Made by a program: the position numbers and the translations under genes. From Dirofilaria immitis (lineage: Eukaryota > Nematoda > Chromadorea > Rhabditida > Onchocercidae): DNA of 64,000 bases. This document shows, one piece after another, positions 12,453-26,879 of the stretch. The stretch covers positions 124,001 through 188,000 of the forward strand of contig JAKNDB010000109.1 in NCBI GenBank assembly GCA_024305405.1. Reading direction: 5' to 3'. A model generated the notes under the pieces. It worked only from the letters and a program-made list of their open reading frames with translations, made no database searches and was not told where the DNA came from. Each line of letters opens with the position of its first letter. The stretch's first letter is position 1.

Positions 12453-13653
12453 AAATTAGCAAATATATTTATTTGATTTAGAATAAAGGTATGTATTATG
12501 ATGATTTTAGAAAAAAAAAAAAAAAAAAAAGAAAGATGTACAATTTGATTAATTAATTAATCAATTAATTGATTATTTTAAAATATGATTTTCTCTTTCA
12601 AAATATAAAATTTAAAAATTGGAAATGTTATAAAAATTTAACGAATTTTTCTGTAAATTTTCAATTTATTTAAATTACAAATAACAGATACGTAATTTAA
12701 ATATTATCGCTCTTTTTTTTCGTAACTTAAAATCAAAAATTTGAAATCAATTATAGTAATAATAGAATTCGAAAAAATAGGGGAATTTTTTTCCACTTTT
12801 TTTTTCTCTCCTATCTCGAGATTTTGGAGGAAATGAAATATTCAGATATATTGGAGGTGTTATTCAATAACAAGAATCATTGATTACTTAAATTCTTATT
12901 AAAATATTTATATAAAAAAAAAAAAGAATGAGCATGAATAATTAAATTTTAATTACATCAAATAAAATGAAAGCAAATTGTATTTGTACAGCAGCTAATT
13001 AATTTAACAACAAACTGCTGAACAATAATGGCAAGTGAAATATGTTAAAAGAATAAATTTAAAAAAAGTACTAAATTAATCAGAAATCAAATAATGAATT
13101 ATGAAATGGATAAACAATTTACAGTATAAATGTATTTGCATATAAATTCTTTTGTTTTTTTTTTTTTTTGAGTAATTTGAAATAAATGATTTTTACATAA
13201 TTCAAATTAAATTTTCGATAATTAAATTCGAATTTCGTTTTTTTTCTTTTAATGCTTAAATACAAAAATATGATTCGTTTGATGGAAAATGAAATATAAA
13301 GGCAAAATTGATAATATATTTTGGAAGATAATTAATTTTATTATCTTTTCCTTTCTTTCTTTTTTTTTTTTAAACGAGAAAAAAAAAACAATTGTCGAGA
13401 GTGATATAAAAGTAACTGCTAATAAATATACTATCATATCATTAAACAAAAGGGAGAGGAGAGAGAGAGAGAGAGGGAGAAAGAGAGAGGCAGGGATGGA
13501 AAGAGAAACAGAGAGAGGGAAAAAGTGGAAACTTAATGATATATATATATATATATATGTCGAGAAAATTCAAATCACTTTGATGATCTCCATCGTTGTT
13601 GTTAATGTTGCCAATAAAAAAACGAAGCGATTATATTAAATACATATCAATAT

Positions 13654-16600
13654 TTACATATTCATAACCCTATATGGGCCTTGCATCTTGAGGTACTGAA
13701 AATAAAAAGAAAGAAAAAACGAATTAAAATTGCTTATTAAAATAAACAAATAAATAATATATATAAATATGATTTGAGAATGAAAATTTATAATTTTAAA
13801 TTTAAATATGAAATCAATATGATTTGACAGTGATAATTTATCATTTCACTTTATCAATTCTAAATCATATTTGAATTTGAAATTATAAATCATCATTTTC
13901 AAATTATTCCTAAATTTGATAATCATCTAAATCATATTTATATATATTCTTTTATCTGCTTATTTATTCTAAATCATATTTGAATTTGAAATTATAAATC
14001 ATCATTCTCAAATTATTTCTAAATTCGACAAATATTTAAATCATATGTATATTAGATTTGAAAATGATAATTTATGATTTTAAATTTGAATATAGTTTGA
14101 AATAAGTAAAAATATAGATATAATGGATATGATTTGAATATGATTTGAAAACTGGGTACGATTTGGAAATAAAATTTATGATTTTAAATTTAAATATGAT
14201 TTGAGGGTGTTGATTTTTGATTTCAAATTTAAATATGATTTAGAATAAATAAATAAATAAAGGTATACATATATGTATGAAAATAATAATTTATAAAATT
14301 TAAATATAATTAGAAGAATATTATTTTGTAAACAATTAATAATTACCTGAATAACAAGGGAAGGGCCACCCGCAGTAATTTCGGGAGGTATTTGTGATAA
14401 TGGACAATTTTCAATTGACATAATTTCAAGTGATGCACAGAGCGCAAGTTCAAATGGTAAATTATGAAGTGATGGATTATCATTGATATAAAGACTTTTC
14501 AATGAATCCAAATTACCTTCAAATAATAAAAAAGATTAAAAAAAAAAAAGAAAAAGAAAAATAAAAATAAAGGAAATATTAAAATTTCATAAATATGCCA
14601 AAAAAATTAATTAATTAATTAAAATTCGAAATTTTAATTAATATCATTAATAAATTAATTGAAATAATTCTTAATGAATAAAAAATTTATATTTTTAGGC
14701 TTAATAAATTTAACAAAAAAAAGGAAAATACGTATGCTAAAAATAATTAAGCTTATATAAAATAGTATAAAAATTTTAAATTAATATAATACTAGAATAA
14801 TTAAAATAATAACTAAAATTCATATTGATTAAGATTTAAAACTTTAAAAAAAAAATATAACTAACCAATTTCCTCAGGTAAACATGTTAAACTATTTTCG
14901 CCAGCTCGTAAATCGGTCAAATTGGTTAAATTTCTAAAAAAAATACTCATTCATCAAAAATCATAATAATTGAGCGAAGAGAAAAAGAAAAACATATAAA
15001 AAAGAATTGAAATTTAGTTATGATAAAATTAAATTAAATTCAAAAAAGTTTAAAAATAATAAAAGACTAACCCAATTGTTCGTGGTAAACTAACTAATTT
15101 ATTGGATTGTATCCAAAGTTTTGTTAAGCTTGTCACAAAACCTAGAAATATTATTATTATTATTATTTATCATTATTCCATTATTATTATTATTATTTAT
15201 CATTATTACTATTATTTATTATTATTATTATTATTATTGTTATTAGTATTATTATTAATTATTATTATTAGTATTAGTATTATTATTTATTTATCCACAT
15301 ATAATATAAAGTTTTAAGATTTTAATTTAAAATTTCAACTTTAAAACTTAACCAATTTCATTGGGTATTGCATCTAATTCATTTTCTTCCAAATCTAATT
15401 CACGAAGTTTTTCAAACTACCAATTTGTGATGGAAGTTTTTTCAGCATATTATTACTCAGTACTAATACCTGTAAACAAGTTTAATTAATTTAAATTTTA
15501 ATTAAAAATAAAAATTTAATTAAAAAGAAATTCCTATCGTATAAATTTACTTATTAAATAAATATTTATTATTATACCTCTAAATTAACAAGCTTATCAA
15601 CATCATCAGGAAGGACACGAAGTTGATTTGTTGATAAATTCAATTCTGTCATCGCTAACCAACAACCCATATCTAAAAGTGATGATAATTGAAATATATA
15701 TATAAATTAAAAATCAAAATTTATATCAAAAAAAAAATGAAAATCGAAAAATCAAAAAAATTAAAAAATTAAATTGTAATATTAAGAAATAAATAATTGA
15801 AATATTTAAATTTAAAATTATAAATAAAATAGGAAAATATTTTTAGTAATAAATATAGTACTATGTAAAAATATGCTTAAAAAGGAAAAATTAATTATTT
15901 CGAACAAAACTAACCAAGCGGCATTGATGTAAGAGCATTTTCTTTTAGATTAAGTTTTGTTAAGCCTGTTGCTTTCGAGAATATACCAAATGGTATTTTT
16001 GCTATTCCATTATGCTCCATATTGATTGACTAAAATTAAAATTTAAGCAAAAATTTTAAACTATTTTAAATTAATTTTAAAACAGCAAAAAAAAAAAGAG
16101 GAAATAACAATCCAAAAAAATAATCATTGAAATAATTTGGAATTAATTAAAAAATTATAATTGAGAAATGGAAATTCGATAATTAATATTTCTCAAATTA
16201 TACTTAATACAAAAAATCTTGAAATGAAATTCGTCGATGATCTTAGAAAAGATCAGATCAAAATAATTTTAAGAGCATTTGAAAGTTTTTTTTTCCTTCC
16301 TTTTCTAATTTTATATTCAAATAGAATAAATTATTGGATATATCGGTATAAAATTATTTGAATTAAAATTTCAAATGAAAAAAAATATTCCAAAAATAAG
16401 TTTTGTACTAAATTCAATTAAATATATTAAAATGTAATTTTAATGTATTTAATTGAATTAATTATTAAATATAATTTTATACTAAATTCAATTAATTATT
16501 AAATATAATTTTATATTAAATTCAATTAATTATTAGATATAATAATTCCTATTTTGTTATCAAAATTATCACTTTTTTTCTTTGTTAAAATTTAAATAAA

Positions 16601-19600
16601 TTTTATAAATTGTACTTTTCATTTTCGAATTTTTTTTTTTAAAATAAAAACATACCACACAAGATGTAAATTGTTGAGGTCCACCAGATGGAAAAACGGT
16701 CAATTCATTACGACTTAAATTTATTGTTTTTAAATTGGGTAATGAAGAAAGCATACCTTCCTGAAAAATCAAAAAAAAAAGTGGAAGAATAATTTTCATT
16801 TTAAAAATTGGGAAAAAAAAATTCCTTCATAATACGAACGATATATATATATATGCTAATGATATACTGATAATGACTGATAAGTTCAAAAATTAAAATT
16901 TAAGCAAATTATTCAAATAAATCATTTAAACTTTAAACATTTGCTTTAATAAATATTTCAAATATTTAATTTTCATTTTGAATTACGTTCTATTCTACAA
17001 TGCTAAAATTATAGAATAATAAATAGTAAATAAAACTGTAATAAATTATTTCGAATATTTAATTTTCATTATTTGAATATACCATAATTCATTACTTGAA
17101 TATAATTTATATCATATTATACTCAAATACCAAATAATAGATAATAAATAATAACCGGTAAAGCTTCAAGCTGATTGCTTTCAACTATAAATTCTTCCAA
17201 TTTATGACAAAACGCCATTCCAGGTGGTAAATGTCGTAATTTATTATAACGTATACCCAAACGAATTAAATTTTGCAAATTACCCATCGATTCGGGTAAT
17301 GATACGAGATCATTATGTTGCAAATCTAGCTGTGTGAGCTCAGAGCATTGACCAATTTCTAAAAATTAGAAAATGAAAAAAAAAATAATTTCATAAATAT
17401 TTTATGTACAAAAAAGATAATAATAATAATAATTAAATATTTCATTTCAATTGGATAATAAATCGAAAATTAGATCAAATTTGGATAAATTATTTTTAGG
17501 AATTAATATATATATATATATATATATACATAACTTGTAAATATATTTTAAAACATCGATTATATAATTCTGCAAGAAAAAGATAGTACTTAAATACTAA
17601 CATATAAAAAATGTTAAGAAAGACAGTACTTAAAAATATAATACTTGAATACCATATAATACTTGAATACTAAGAAAATAATACTTAGGAGATAACATAG
17701 AATACTTAATGTTAAGAAAGATGGTACTTAAAAATATAATACTTCAGTACTAAGAAAACCAATACTTAGGAATTAAAATAGAATACTTGAATGTTAAGAA
17801 AAACAATACCTGAAAATTAAGAAAAATAATACTTAAGAGATAAAATAGAATACTTAAATGTTAAGAAAGACAGTACTTCAAAAATATAATACTTAAATAC
17901 TAGGAGAAATAATACTTGAAAGGTAAAATATAATACCTGAATATCAAAAAAATTAATACTTAAGAAATAATAATACTCAAATGTTAAAAAAAAAAACAAT
18001 ACTTAAAAAATACCATACTTGAATACTAAGAAAAATAATACTTAAGAAATAAGATATAATATCTAAATATTTTAGGAAAAGCAATACCTAAATATTATGA
18101 CAAATAATACATAAGAAGATGAAATATAAAACTTAAATATCAAAAAAAAAAAAAATATTAATACCTACGAAAATATAATACTTAAAGAAATTAGTTATGC
18201 AAATAAATTAATTATTACAATAATTTGAAATGAAAGTTATTTGAGTTCAAATAAAATAAATAATAAATAATTATGCAAAAATTTAAATAAAACCTTCGGG
18301 AATTGTTCGTAAATGATTATAACTGAGTAAGCATACAATAAGTGATTTAATTTGTCCAATTGTTGACGGTAATTCACGTATTTTATTTTCACGTAAATCA
18401 ATCATTTTTAATCGTTTTAAACGACCAATTTCTGAACCAATTGAAATAATCCGATTATATCGTAACCATAATGTTTCCAATGAACTAATCTGATAGATAA
18501 CTGATGGTAACTGAAAAAAAAAAAAAACGAAGCAATAATTTAAAAATGATTTAATCGATAAAGCAATAATTTTTGTACGATAAATCGATGATAAGTGGAA
18601 GAAAAAGAAACAAGCAAACAAACAAACAAACAAACAAACAAACAAAACAAACAAACAAACAGAAGAAACAAACAGAAAAAAATCACAAATCGATTTAATC
18701 GATTAAATTAATGATAATTAAATTAAATTGAAAAATAAATCAAAAAACAATTATTTCATTTTTTAAAAATGTAAAATTAAATTATTTTTGTAAACAAAAA
18801 AATGCAAAATTTGCATTTTGTTTTTCCTTAATTTTATTACAATCAAATTCTTTTATTTATTTTTTTGTAAAATAAAGCTTAAATTTGATAAACATTTCGA
18901 ATTGTAAAAAAACAAAAACAAAACAAAACAAAACAAAAACAAAACAAAAACAAAACAAAACAAAAGAAAAACAAAACAAAATAAAAACAAAACAAAGCAA
19001 AAACAAAACAAAATAAAAACAAAACAAAGCAAAACAAAACAAAAGCAAAAAAAAGGAATAATTAATGAGAAATGTTTAAAAATTAATTATTTTATTTTAT
19101 TTTATTTTTTTGAAAAATAAAAAAATAAACCTCGCATAGTTTGTTGTGACGTAAATCAAGCGTTTCAAGTTGGGTAAGCGCAGCAAGTGTATCCGGTAAT
19201 GATGTAAGACTATTTTCGCTTAAACCCAATTTTTTCAAATTTACTAAATTACCAATTTCATTCGGTAATATTGCTAATTTATTTTTATACAAAAATAATT
19301 CCGTTAATTGGACTAAATCACGTATGGATGATGGAATGCTTACAATCTGAAATTGAGAAAAAAAACAAAAGAAGAGAAAGAAGAAAATATCAATAAATAA
19401 TATCATTGATAAGTTTTGTTTTGTTTTTTTTTTTTTTTCAAACAACATTAATTAATCATTTCATATTTATTTCTAAGCTTTAATTAAGTTTATTTTCTTC
19501 AAACAACATTAATTAATCATTTCGTATTTATTTCTAAACTTTAATTAATCATTTCGTATTTAATTTCTAAGTTTTAATTAATTGTTAAAATATTTTTAGC

Positions 19601-22600
19601 AAATAATCATTATGATTTTCCACAACGATCAAAGATTAATTGTTAATAAATTACCAATATAAGCTAATATAATCGTATGATTGAAAATTTTTACAAATCC
19701 TAAAAATAAATTATAGTATTGATACTAATTTATATTATAATTATAATCGTTAGTTATATTGGGAAAATTTAGTTAAATGTTGTTTATTTTTTTTTTTCTT
19801 TCATTCTTTTCAATGGTCAAAGATTAATTGTATTGATAAATTGATGATATATAAAAGTTGCAAATGGCAAATTCTAAAATTTACTGATAATGTCATTTGA
19901 TCTGATAATGTCATTTAATCTTAAATTTAATTTTTAAATTTGAAATTCATTAAAATTGTAGTAAAAAATTACGGAAAACTTACATCGGAAGAGCTTAAAT
20001 CCAATCGTGTCTCTTCATTATCTCTGCATTTTTGCAAATCTCTTTGTAAATCCTATAAAAATAAAATAAAAAAAATTAATTGATAATTAATTAGAAAATC
20101 AAAAACTTAATAAATTTATATCAAATTTGAAATTTATAATACTAGGGAGAAAAAAAAAAGAAAAAGAAATAATTGGCTAATTAATTAATATTAATCAATT
20201 TTTTTTCTTTCACTTTTTTAAAAATAGAAAAATCTTTTCATCGAAAATGTTAAAAGCAACACTGATAATTTTTTTTTTTAAATTTGTTTAAATTAAATTT
20301 TAATAAAAGTAAAAAAAGAAATTCCTTTTCTTTTTTACTTTTATTTTTTTAACTTTTTTGTTTCATTAATAAAAGATTTCCTATTAATGCATTAGTAATT
20401 TAGCTAATTATCAATATGTATATATATATATATATTGATGATATGTTAAAAGAAAAATTTATCAATCAATACTAATAAAGTTAAATTAAATTCCATTTTG
20501 TTCAAGAAAATTATTCGAGAAATAAAATATTACTGAGACGACGAAGTAGAAGATGAAGATGAAGATGAAAAAAGAAGAACCTGTTTTTTTATTCCTCACT
20601 CTCTCTCTCTCACTCTCTCTCTCCCTCTCTCTCTTTTTAAGGGCAATTTTTTTTTTTTTTCAAATATATTTTAACTTATTCTCATTTAATGTCGTTTACT
20701 TTTTTTTTTTTATCAGCAAAATGATAAAAAGAAACTTGTTTAAATTTAATTTTATTGCTTAGGTAAAAAAAAAATTTTTTTTTTTTGGTACCATACTTAT
20801 TTCCTAATAAAGCTATTAATTTTTTTTTCAAAAAAATTTCCTAAAAATACAAATTATTTTTATTTTAGGAATAAAATTTTGAAAAGACAAAGAATAAAGA
20901 AATAAAAAAATAAATTAAAAATTTTTGGGATAAAAACCAAAAATATGATCGATGAAATTTATCAAAAAATTTATATCATCATCTCTCTACCTTATCTATT
21001 TATCTATCTTATCTATCTTGGTTGAATTGAAAAATGAAGAAGTTCAATTTTTTAATCAATCAATATTTCATATAAAATTTCGCTTAAAAAAACAAAACAA
21101 GAATTAAATTTATTAAACTGTTACCGTCAAATAACCAACCACTAAAATATATAAGCATAATAGAGTAAAAGCATGATTGATTCAATTATATAAATTAAAA
21201 AAGAATTTTAATTTATTCAAATATCAATCAATTTTTATAAATTATCATTTTTATGATAATTTATGCAAATTTTTGATAAACAAAAAATAAATAAATAAGT
21301 AAACAATAAATAATAATAAACAATAGATAAATTTTTGCAAAAAAAAAAAAAATGAATTTTTCACTTTCATTTTTTTTCTTCAAATATAATAAAAATATTT
21401 TTTCAAAAAAAAAAAAAAGCAAAACAAATTTATTGAAGGAAAAAAAAAGAATAGTAGGAAGATGGGAGTAAAAAATTATAAATTATCATTAAAAAAAAAA
21501 AAATATCAAAAAAATTAATTTAGCAACTTTTTAGCTTTTTTCATTAAAGCATATTCAAATTGAAATAATTAAAATAATTTTAATATTTTACTAATATATT
21601 CAAAATTTTAATCATTAATTTAAGCTCACAATTATAGTTGCATAGTTGTTTATCAGCATTGCTATATTTATCATAATATCATCATTAACTTTTATTAGCT
21701 AAATTATAAAAGCGATTAAAATTATTTGAATTAAAAATTGATCAAAATTATCAAATCATAAATTAAAAATTTCGTAAGAGGAAAAAAATTAGATTATAGA
21801 TTAATAACGATAATAATACTTAATTTTTTAGGATTAAATTTAATATTTCTCTTCCTATCGATAAATATGTAGCAGAAAAGAGTTCAAATATATATTTTTG
21901 AAAATTTCTTAGAAAAAAAAATGAATAAAAATGATAAAATGATTTTGCATTGATTAAACTAATTAATCGAAAAAATAAAAGAAATTGAAATTACATAAAT
22001 TATCGGAAGAATGAATAATTTAGAAATATGAGCTAATTAAAAAACTTTGATAACAATATTAAACTTGGATAACAATAACAAATTTAGATAATAATAATAA
22101 TAAACTTATGTAGTGATAATAAACTTAGACAAAAAAATAATAAATGCAAATAATGATAATAAACTTAGATAATAATATCATCATAAATAGGGTCTTGTGT
22201 AAAATGAATTAAATTTTTAGACAAAAAAAAAAGGAAAAAAATTTGCAATCAAAATATGCTACTAATTAAATTGATAAAACAAATTATCATCAAAATGTTG
22301 TAAAATTTTTAAATCATTTAATTAATACAAAAAAACAAAATTTCAAATAAATTTTTTCTTTTACATATTAATTAAATAATTACAATAGCAATTCGATATG
22401 TAAAATAAACGTAAATTTTGATGAAAATTAAAATTTGTTTGGTAAATTAATAAAATTAAAAATTTTCTTATCCTAAATTTACAATCTTTAAATTTATTAA
22501 TTAATAAGAAATGAAATACTTGAACAGATATGTATAATTAATTAGATTAAAAATATGTATATGTATATATACATATAAATTATTCAAATTTATAATAGTA

Positions 22601-22962
22601 ATAAATAATAAATTTTAATTAAATAATTATAAAATTAATGAAATAATTATAAATAGCAAATAATTAAAAAATTATTCGCTTTTTTTATGTTTAAAAAATT
22701 AAAAAAAAAAAAAAAGTTATAAACCCGTCGTGGACGTTCACCGAAATTTTTGGATTGTGTAGGCCGTTCGGATAGGCTACTGCGATATTTACCACGCGCA
22801 AAACTTGATAAACGTTCGATCAATGCACCCGGTGATTTACTTCGATTAATTTTTGAATTTTTTCCATTTTCTTTTGATGATGGACGAAATTCAAAATTTG
22901 TTACTGGTGTTGTTGCTGTTGTTGTTGTTGTTGTTGTTGCAGCTATTGTTGCTATTGTTGTT

Positions 22963-23001
<39 letters not shown>

Positions 23002-23420
23002 ATTGCTGCTGCTGCTGCTGATGATGATGATAATGATGTAATAAAACGAGCTGATTGTTGTTGTTGATGATGATTATTATTATTGTTATGATGATTATTA
23101 GCATTACCAGTAAAATCAGGATGACCATTTAATTTTGCAGCTTCTTTAGCAATATCAGTCATTTTTTCAGCAGTTCGAATACAAAATCGTATGGCATCCG
23201 GAATTCGTGTTGTTGACGAAAATGAAGAAGCGGTCGAATGGCCAAATTTATTGCTATTATTGCTAGCCAGTTCGTCTTGTTTTTTCTTTTCTTTTTTTTT
23301 TTTTTTTTTTTTATTTTGGCCAACAAGTTTTTCTAATAGATTGAATCGATCGATAGGAAATTTATTATTTATTATATGATCGTATATTAGTATATCGTTA
23401 TAGATTAGAAATATCGGCAA
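13654..23420 (-). CDS. soc-2: SOC-2/SUR-8 (SHOC2) leucine-rich-repeat Ras scaffold, core exons
   Basis: Orthologue of SHOC2/SUR-8, the leucine-rich-repeat scaffold that with MRAS and PP1c dephosphorylates RAF and boosts Ras-MAPK signalling. Exons (minus order): about 23420-22725, then 20052-19984, 19346-19131, 18510-18294, 17358-17156, 16760-16656, 16029-15915, 15672-15578, 15469-15353, 15141-15072, 14933-14866, 14516-14347, 13695-13654. The last twelve encode 495 residues of back-to-back 23-residue repeats (LPxxIGxLxxLxxLxLxxNxL) and end [12 protein letters not shown] then TAA, the family C-terminus. Signature strings include [18 protein letters not shown] and [19 protein letters not shown]. 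All splice phases agree, except that exon 15469-15353 needs one extra A at 15408-15412. The N-terminal exon is rich in Asn, His, Gln, Ala and Thr runs and ends KNFGERPRR, in phase with [12 protein letters not shown]. Its true 5' boundary is unresolved: a run of about 22 A lies inside, and a usable ATG is at 23162. Confidence 0.95.
13780..14260. repeat. Intronic AT-rich direct and inverted repeats
   Basis: The last soc-2 intron is filled with copies of ATATGATTTGAAT / TTTAAATTTAAATATGA and their reverse complement AAATCATATTTGAAT. Because both orientations occur, the intron could fold into hairpins. Confidence 0.6.
15140..15300. repeat. (ATT)n microsatellite in soc-2 intron
   Basis: Imperfect (TTA)n run immediately upstream (in gene sense) of exon 15141-15072. 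It produces spurious Ile/Leu-rich open frames. Confidence 0.8.
17580..18200. repeat. Degenerate tandem repeat in soc-2 intron
   Basis: The phrase AATACTTAAATACTAAGAAA and variants (AATACTTGAATGTTAAGAAA, GACAGTACTTAAAAATATAA) recur over about 620 bases with drifted spacing. The array lies wholly in the intron between exons 18510-18294 and 17358-17156. Confidence 0.75.
18605..18665. repeat. (CAAA)n microsatellite
   Basis: Run of AAAC repeats in the soc-2 intron upstream (gene sense) of the exon starting at 18510. Confidence 0.85.
18907..19050. repeat. (AAAAC)n microsatellite
   Basis: Imperfect AAAAC / AAAAAC run of about 140 bases in a soc-2 intron. On the minus strand it reads as a Phe/Leu/Cys/Val-rich open frame that is not a gene. 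Confidence 0.85.
20053..22724. other. soc-2 intron, AT-rich, no internal gene
   Basis: About 2.7 kb between the low-complexity N-terminal exon and the first repeat-domain exon of soc-2. Holds a CT tract near 20600, A/T homopolymers, and AATAATAAACTTAGATAATA-type short repeats near 22070-22190. No exon is recognised. Confidence 0.65.
22895..23110 (-). repeat. Coding triplet repeats: poly-Thr, Ala, Gln/His, Asn
   Basis: Within the N-terminal soc-2 exon, (ACA)n codes for a long Thr-rich tract. It is flanked by GCA (Ala), TCA (Ser), CAA/CAT (Gln/His) and AAT (Asn) runs. The plus-strand Val/Leu-rich frames over the same bases are shadows. Such tracts usually vary in length between individuals. 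Confidence 0.8.
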
Positions 23421-25159
23421 AATAGAGCAATATTTATCAGCTTAAAAAAAAAAACCGGAATAATTTAAAAATTAAAAGTGAATATTAAGCGGGAAGATAA
23501 GAAATTAGAATTCGTAAAACAAAATTTTTAAATTCGTTCCAATCAAAATTTTATAAAATTATCGTTAAATATATATGTATATATCAAATCAATCAATTAA
23601 TATATACATATATATATATATGAATATATTGGAAATGAAAAATAATCATAGAAAAGAAATTTATGAAAATTAAAAGTGAAAGCATAAAAGCAGCTCCAAT
23701 GATTTTATAAATATAAATTCTACAAAGAGACATAAGTAGCTTAGAAAAATTTCTAACAATCAAATTGAAAGATTTCAAGAATCCTTCAATCATTAAATAA
23801 ATTAGATCGATAGATAAGATATTAAATTCTCAATATGCTAGATGACAAGAAAAACATAAATAAATCAATCCGATGCATAGATTAGCTCAAAATTTATCAA
23901 TTGAAAAAATTTTATCAATAAAAAAAAAAAAAAAAGATTTGCAATAAGATATGAATAATAATAATAATGGCTATAAAATAATTAAATTCAATTATTTTAT
24001 TTTGAATAGTAATAAAGATTAAAATTTTATTTCAACCATTAAAAATTTATTTAAATTAATTAAAGATTATTTTGTGGCAATGAAATGAAAGGAAATGATA
24101 AAAAATAATTTGTTAAATTGATAATAAAAAGAAAAGTTGAATGATAAGGAGAAAAAATATATATATATATATATACACACTACACATTAAATTTATTACT
24201 AGTTGAAAATTTCTGTTCTCGACAAATTTTTGAAAAGCTTTTTTTTTCCCGCTCTTTAACTTAATAGAAATTTAATTCCTTGCCAAAACATATAATGGCA
24301 AAAAAAAAAGTTTTTAAAAATACTTTAATTTACTATCGAGAATGTTTTGCAATAAATTTCAAAAGAACGAGGGAAAAGCAAAGCTACTTTTAGGTCTATT
24401 CATAGATTGTTACCTAAATTAGCTAAGCCTGAAATGAAATTAAATTAAGGAATGAAATTAATTAAAGCGTAGCAATAATGTTTTCACAATTACAAAATAA
24501 TGCATTTTTAGCAAAGAAATTATTTCTTATCGATTCCATTTAATTAATCTTTAAATTTAAAAGGCAAAAAAAGGTAAATAAAAATTTATTCTAATTTTAA
24601 TTCCAATATAAATTTCAAATTATATATATTTCATTATCATATATATTGATAAAAAAACTTAAAAATTTATCAAGCACATTTATAATTATTACATAATTAT
24701 AAATGTAAAAATTTGAATTGAAAACTTTCTTTTTTATTTTTTTCTTTAAAAAATACTATTAAAAAAGTTAGACAAAAAAAGCTGAAAATTTTTAAATAAC
24801 TAATTTAATAATTCAAAAGTAATAATAATAATAATAATAATAGTAATGATAATAATAATGATGATAATGATAACGATAAATGTATGTAAGTATTATGTTA
24901 TTTAAATTTTATGTTCTTTAATTGCTAAACAAGGATGAAATGAAATGAAGCGAAGAATTTTTCAAAAAAAAAGAAATCTTAATATGTAAACAAAAAAAAA
25001 AAAGAAAAAGATTCATCCAATATATATATGTATATATTAGTAAATATTTACAATAATAAATATTTACAAATGTAAAATTCGAAATGAAAATTTTTTCGAT
25101 TACAATAATAATTAAAAAATTATAGAAAGAAAAAAATTAAATTTTAAAACAAAATGATT

Positions 25160-25389
25160 CAATAATAATAATAATAATTTGCAATGATAATAATAATACT
25201 AATGCTAATAATAATAATGATAATAACAATATTAATAATAATAATAATAGTAATAATAATGATAACAATATTAATAATAATAATATTAATAATAATGATA
25301 ATAATAATTTGCATTAATAATAATTCAACAATAACAGTAACAAATATAAGTATTTTATATATATTTTTTCCTTTTTTTTCTTCAATAAC

Positions 25390-25441
<52 letters not shown>

Positions 25442-25721
25442 GTAGTAATAGTAATAACAATAATAATAATAATAATGATGGTAATAATAATATTAATAAT
25501 AATAATAATAATTTGCAATAATAATAATTCAACAATAACAGTAACAAATATAGTAGGTATTTCATGTATTTTTTTCTTTTACTTTTTTAATAATAACAAA
25601 AATAAATGATAATAATAATTAATAATAATAATGATGTTAATAATAATAATAATAACAATAATGACGGTGATAGTATTGATAATGATAATAGTAATATAAC
25701 AATAATAGCAATAATAATAAC

Positions 25722-25758
<37 letters not shown>

Positions 25759-25790
25759 GAGTAATAATAATAGGAATTCAATAATAAAAG
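25160..25790. repeat. (AAT)n compound microsatellite with internal duplication
   Basis: Long AAT/AAC/GAT array. A non-repetitive block containing TTTGCAATAATAATAATTC and CAACAATAACAGTAACAAAT, then a TTTTTC-rich tail, occurs twice (near 25310-25380 and 25512-25590). The array therefore grew partly by duplication of about 200 bases. Ile- and Leu-rich open frames on both strands are artefacts. Confidence 0.85.
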
Positions 25791-25835
25791 AGTAATAAAT
25801 ATAAATTATGTTTTTCCTAATTGCTAAAATAGTAG

Positions 25836-26050
25836 GGAAGTGAAGTAGTGAAGTGAAGTGAAATGAAATGAAATGAAATGAAATGAAATGAAGTGAAGTG
25901 ATGTTTCACTACTAAATAGTGTAATATAGGAAGTGAAAGAAATTGAAATCGATTTCAAAAAGCTTAGTCTAATGACACATATAACAAATGAATGAATGAA
26001 TGAATGAATGAATGGAAATGAAATGAAATGAATGGAAATGAAATGGACGA
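25836..26050. repeat. (AAATG)n and (AATG)n pentamer/tetramer arrays
   Basis: GAAGTGAAGTG passes into GAAATGAAATG; after a unique gap come a TGAATGAATG array and more GAAATG units. Confidence 0.85.
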
Positions 26051-26879
26051 AATTCTCGAATAAATTCAAGAAATAAAACATAAATAATATAAACTTTATT
26101 TATGAATTTGTTGCAATATTATTATGTCTGTTATTTAATTCTTTTTAATATTTCTCTTCTCTTTCAAATTTCAACGCTTACTGTAAAAATAGGCGTAAAA
26201 TTTATTAAAGAAAAAAAAAAAAAAGATACTTTTTCAATTTATATTTCTATTCTTTTTTTCTCTTTTATTTTTAAACAAAAATTTGGAAAAAAAAAAATTT
26301 ATAAATTTCGAATATAATTCTTTTGCAATTATAATTTTAATGAAATTAAAAAGTTTTTTCTTTTAGAATAGAATAGAATAGAATAAAATGTTGAATATAT
26401 TTATTATGAAGGAAAAGAAAAAGTTGGAAAAAATTTTTTAATAAAATAAAATGAGAGAGAGAGAGAGAGAGAAAAAAATTTTTTTTTTGATAAAATGATA
26501 ATAAATTGTGAGTGAAGAAGGGAAAGAAAAAATCGAAAATTTGGTTGAATTGATTTGTTGTATAATGGAATAATATAAACAACAACGATAAAGTATTAAT
26601 TCAATTCGTTCTATTTACATCGAGAATTTTTAGTCTTGGCATCAAAATGAATAGCAAAAGCAACATCTATCAAATCTATCAATTTTGATAGACTAAAGGA
26701 AAAATGATTAGATAGCACTTTTCTTTCTCATCAAAGATCATTCCCTTTTTTTTTTTTTTTGCTTATAAATTAGGCTAATTTTTTTTCTTTTTTTTGCCAT
26801 TTTCAGTCAGACTAATTTATCATAACATTTTAACGGTATTGATATTAAATTATTTTTCATTTATATTTCGAACAAATAA

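Larger units (their letters stand above)
10126..13653. other. AT-rich intergenic DNA with microsatellites
   Basis: No gene is seen between the minisatellite and the 3' end of soc-2. Contents: homopolymer A and T runs, (TA)n near 11058-11076 and 11703-11726, (AATG)n near 11982-12018, a palindromic TTAATTAA-type stretch near 12143-12187, (GA)n near 12378-12452 and 13455-13485, and an (AT)n tract near 13540-13557. Confidence 0.7.

Noticed and set aside
22750..23067. Val- and Leu-rich plus-strand frames
   Set aside because: Antisense of the triplet repeats in the soc-2 N-terminal exon.
25159..25781. Ile-, Leu- and Tyr-rich open frames on both strands
   Set aside because: Produced by (AAT)n microsatellites.
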